Below are positions 62,332-64,000 of a stretch of 64,000 nt of DNA, one piece after another (the first letter of the stretch is position 1; the number at the start of each line of letters is the position of its first letter). The stretch comes from CAVSMC01 sp963728935 (GTDB taxonomy: Bacteria > Pseudomonadota > Gammaproteobacteria > Burkholderiales > Casimicrobiaceae). The stretch lies in NCBI GenBank assembly GCA_963728935.1, contig CAVSMC010000001.1, positions 1,984,001 to 2,048,000 of the forward strand, given 5' to 3'. The notes beneath the pieces are model-generated. The model saw only the letters and a program-made list of their open reading frames with translations, searched no databases and was not told where the DNA came from. The position numbers were made by a program, and so were the translations under genes.

Positions 62332-62871
62332 ATGGCACGGTTGAAAGACGTCTACAAGAAAGAGATCGCGCCCGCGCTCACCAAGCAGTTCGGCTACAAG
62401 TCGCCGATGCAGGTGCCGCGGATCACCAAGATCGTGCTCAACATGGGCGTGGGCGAGGCGACCTCCGACAAGAAGCTGCTCGACAACGCGTCCGGCGACA
62501 TGACGAAGATCGCCGGCCAGAAGCCGGTCATCACCAAGGCGCGCAAGGCGATCGCCGGTTTCAAGATCCGTGAGGGTTACCCGATCGGTTGCATGGTGAC
62601 GTTGCGCCAGGAGCGGATGTACGAGTTCCTCGATCGGCTCGTCACCGTGGCGCTGCCGCGCGTGCGCGACTTTCGCGGCGTGTCGGGCCGCTCGTTCGAC
62701 GGCCGCGGCAATTTCAACATGGGTGTGAAGGAACAGATCATCTTCCCCGAGATCGAGTACGACAAGATCGACGCGGTGCGGGGGATGAACATCACGATCG
62801 CGACGACCGCGAAGAGCGACGCCGAAGCGAAGGCGCTGCTCGCCGCGTTCAAGTTCCCGTTCAGAAATTGA
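62332..62871 (+). CDS. rplE: 50S ribosomal protein L5
   Basis: This 179-residue 5S-rRNA-binding protein has VPRITKIVLNMGVGEATSDK and the GVKEQIIFPEIEYDKIDAVR segment near the C-terminus. It sits in standard spc order. Confidence 0.99.
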   Translation: MARLKDVYKKEIAPALTKQFGYKSPMQVPRITKIVLNMGVGEATSDKKLLDNASGDMTKIAGQKPVITKARKAIAGFKIREGYPIGCMVTLRQERMYEFLDRLVTVALPRVRDFRGVSGRSFDGRGNFNMGVKEQIIFPEIEYDKIDAVRGMNITIATTAKSDAEAKALLAAFKFPFRN

Positions 62872-62878
62872 GGCTTTC

Positions 62879-63184
62879 ATGGCGAAGCTGGCATTGATCA
62901 ACCGCGATGTGAAGCGCAACGCGCTCGTGAAGAAGTACGCGAAGCGGCGCGAGGCGCTGGTCGCGATCATCGAGAACATGCGCATCTCCGAAGACGAGCG
63001 GCTCGCCGCGCGGCACAAGCTGCAGCAGCTGCCGCGCAACGCCAATCCGACGCGGCTGCGCAATCGCTGCGCGATCACCGGGCGTCCGCGCGGGTATTTC
63101 CGCAAGTTCGGCTTGGGCCGCAACAAGCTGCGCGAGTACGCGATGCGCGGCGAGATTCCCGGCATCGTCAAGGCGAGCTGGTAA
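62879..63184 (+). CDS. rpsN: 30S ribosomal protein S14 (zinc-independent long form)
   Basis: This 101-residue protein lacks the CxxC pairs of the zinc form and so is the C-minus type. It has RCAITGRPRGYFRKFGLGRN and ends MRGEIPGIVKASW. Confidence 0.98.
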   Translation: MAKLALINRDVKRNALVKKYAKRREALVAIIENMRISEDERLAARHKLQQLPRNANPTRLRNRCAITGRPRGYFRKFGLGRNKLREYAMRGEIPGIVKASW

Positions 63185-63212
63185 CCGTGTTGTTTGGAAT
63201 CAAGGTGAACGC

Positions 63213-63608
63213 ATGAGCATGACCGATCCCATCGCCGACATGCTGACCCGCATCCGCAACGCGCAGATGCGCGAGGAGGCGGTCGTCGCGATGCCATCGT
63301 CGAAGGTGAAGCTCGCCATCGCGAAAGTGCTGAAGGACGAGGGCTACATCGACGGCTTCAAGGTCTCGGGCGAGGAAACGAAGCCGCAGCTCGAGATAGC
63401 GCTCAAGTACTACGCCGGCCGGCCGGTGATCGAGAAGATCGAGCGAGTGTCGAAGCCCGGCTTGCGCATCTATCGGGGCAAGGAAGAGATTCCGCGCGTG
63501 ATGAACGGGCTCGGCATCGCGATCGTTTCGACGTCGCGCGGCGTGATGACCGATCGCAAGGCACGCGCCACCGGTGTGGGCGGCGAAGTGCTCTGCATCG
63601 TCGCGTAG
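63213..63608 (+). CDS. rpsH: 30S ribosomal protein S8
   Basis: This 131-residue protein begins MSMTDPIADMLTRIRNAQMR and has GLGIAIVSTSRGVMTDRKAR near its end. In enterics S8 represses the spc operon at the rplE leader; no such site was examined in detail here. Confidence 0.98.
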   Translation: MSMTDPIADMLTRIRNAQMREEAVVAMPSSKVKLAIAKVLKDEGYIDGFKVSGEETKPQLEIALKYYAGRPVIEKIERVSKPGLRIYRGKEEIPRVMNGLGIAIVSTSRGVMTDRKARATGVGGEVLCIVA

Positions 63609-63618
63609 GAGAGATTCG

Positions 63619-64000
63619 ATGTCGCGCATCGGCAACAATCCGATTCCAGTGCCGCCGAAAGTCGAGGTTACGCTCGCGCCGGGACAAATCACCGTCAAGG
63701 GTCCGCGTGGCTCGCTCACGCGCGAGCTCGACGGCCGCGTGTCGATCGAGAAGGACGGCGAGACGCTCGTCTGCAAGGCGGCCGACGCAGAGGCGAACGC
63801 GATGCACGGCACCGTGCGCGCGCTCGTCGCCAATATGGTGAAAGGCGTCACCGACGGCTTCGAACGGCGCCTGACGCTCGTCGGCGTCGGTTTTCGCGCG
63901 CAAGCGGCCGGCGACAAGCTCAACCTGTCGCTCGGCTTTTCGCATCCGATCGTGCACACGATGCCGCAGGGCGTGAAGGTCGAGACGCCGGTGCAGACCG
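63619..64000 (+). CDS. rplF: 50S ribosomal protein L6, 3'-truncated by the window edge
   Basis: The first 127 codons are present, beginning MSRIGNNPIPVPPKVEVTLA and ITVKGPRGSLTREL, with the second domain starting around GFERRLTLVGVGFRAQ. SD is GGAGAG before ATG 63619. The C-terminal third lies outside the window. Confidence 0.98.
   Translation, partial: MSRIGNNPIPVPPKVEVTLAPGQITVKGPRGSLTRELDGRVSIEKDGETLVCKAADAEANAMHGTVRALVANMVKGVTDGFERRLTLVGVGFRAQAAGDKLNLSLGFSHPIVHTMPQGVKVETPVQT

Overview
The window looks like a chromosomal segment of a high-GC betaproteobacterium, most likely Burkholderiales. The evidence is the gene order around the ribosomal superoperon, the small DUF3562-like and DUF3563-like proteins, the pstSCAB-phoU-phoB-phoR order, and the dense G/C-ending codons. 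No transposase, integrase, plasmid replication gene, rRNA or CRISPR array was seen. The family cannot be fixed from the sequence alone.

Layout, left half. 1-8.2 kb is metabolic and transport DNA: the 3' end of a GMC oxidoreductase, a dRS3-like repeat cluster, a minus-strand TRAP transporter operon (dctP-dctQ-dctM) with an internal terminator, a divergent acyl-CoA synthetase, a membrane protein, a cytochrome b561 and a ZntB/CorA-type channel. 8.5-12.4 kb holds a small phage-type protein and an unusual minus-strand pair: a PPDK-like protein lacking the PEP/pyruvate barrel, and a 643-aa protein ending in a PhoU/DUF47-like helical domain. 13.2-19.9 kb is a complete phosphate module: the Pst ABC transporter, PhoU, and the PhoB/PhoR two-component pair, joined by short gaps or 4-nt overlaps. 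19.9-22.5 kb encodes exported proteins, including a YVTN beta-propeller. 22.9-29.7 kb is rich in signalling: a response regulator-nucleotide cyclase coupled to a LuxR-type regulator, a PKHD-type dioxygenase, and a binding protein/sensor kinase/response regulator set. An iron-type alcohol dehydrogenase (hydroxyacid-oxoacid transhydrogenase type) closes this half.

Layout, right half. 31.2-64 kb is the translation/transcription superoperon: tRNA-Tyr, -Gly and -Thr, tuf, tRNA-Trp, secE, nusG, rplKAJL, rpoBC, then rpsL, rpsG, fusA, a second tuf, the S10 operon and the start of the spc operon (rplN to a truncated rplF). About 5 kb of unrelated genes sits between rpoC and rpsL: a lytic transglycosylase, an EEP hydrolase, a PLD-VTT fusion, a LysR regulator and a DUF3563-like protein.

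Two things stand out. First, a roughly 73-77 nt two-hairpin element occurs six times in the translation region: before both tuf genes, rpsG, rpsJ and rplC, and once inverted before tRNA-Trp. Stem sequences differ between copies while pairing is kept, and the three distinct tuf/rpsJ/rplC sequence types share a linker and a downstream motif at constant spacing. It looks like a conserved structured RNA, or a structured repeat adopted as a leader. Second, an unrecognised 73-codon gene lies between rpmC and rpsQ, joined to both by ATGA overlaps and bounded by perfect 14-nt direct repeats. No family could be assigned to it.
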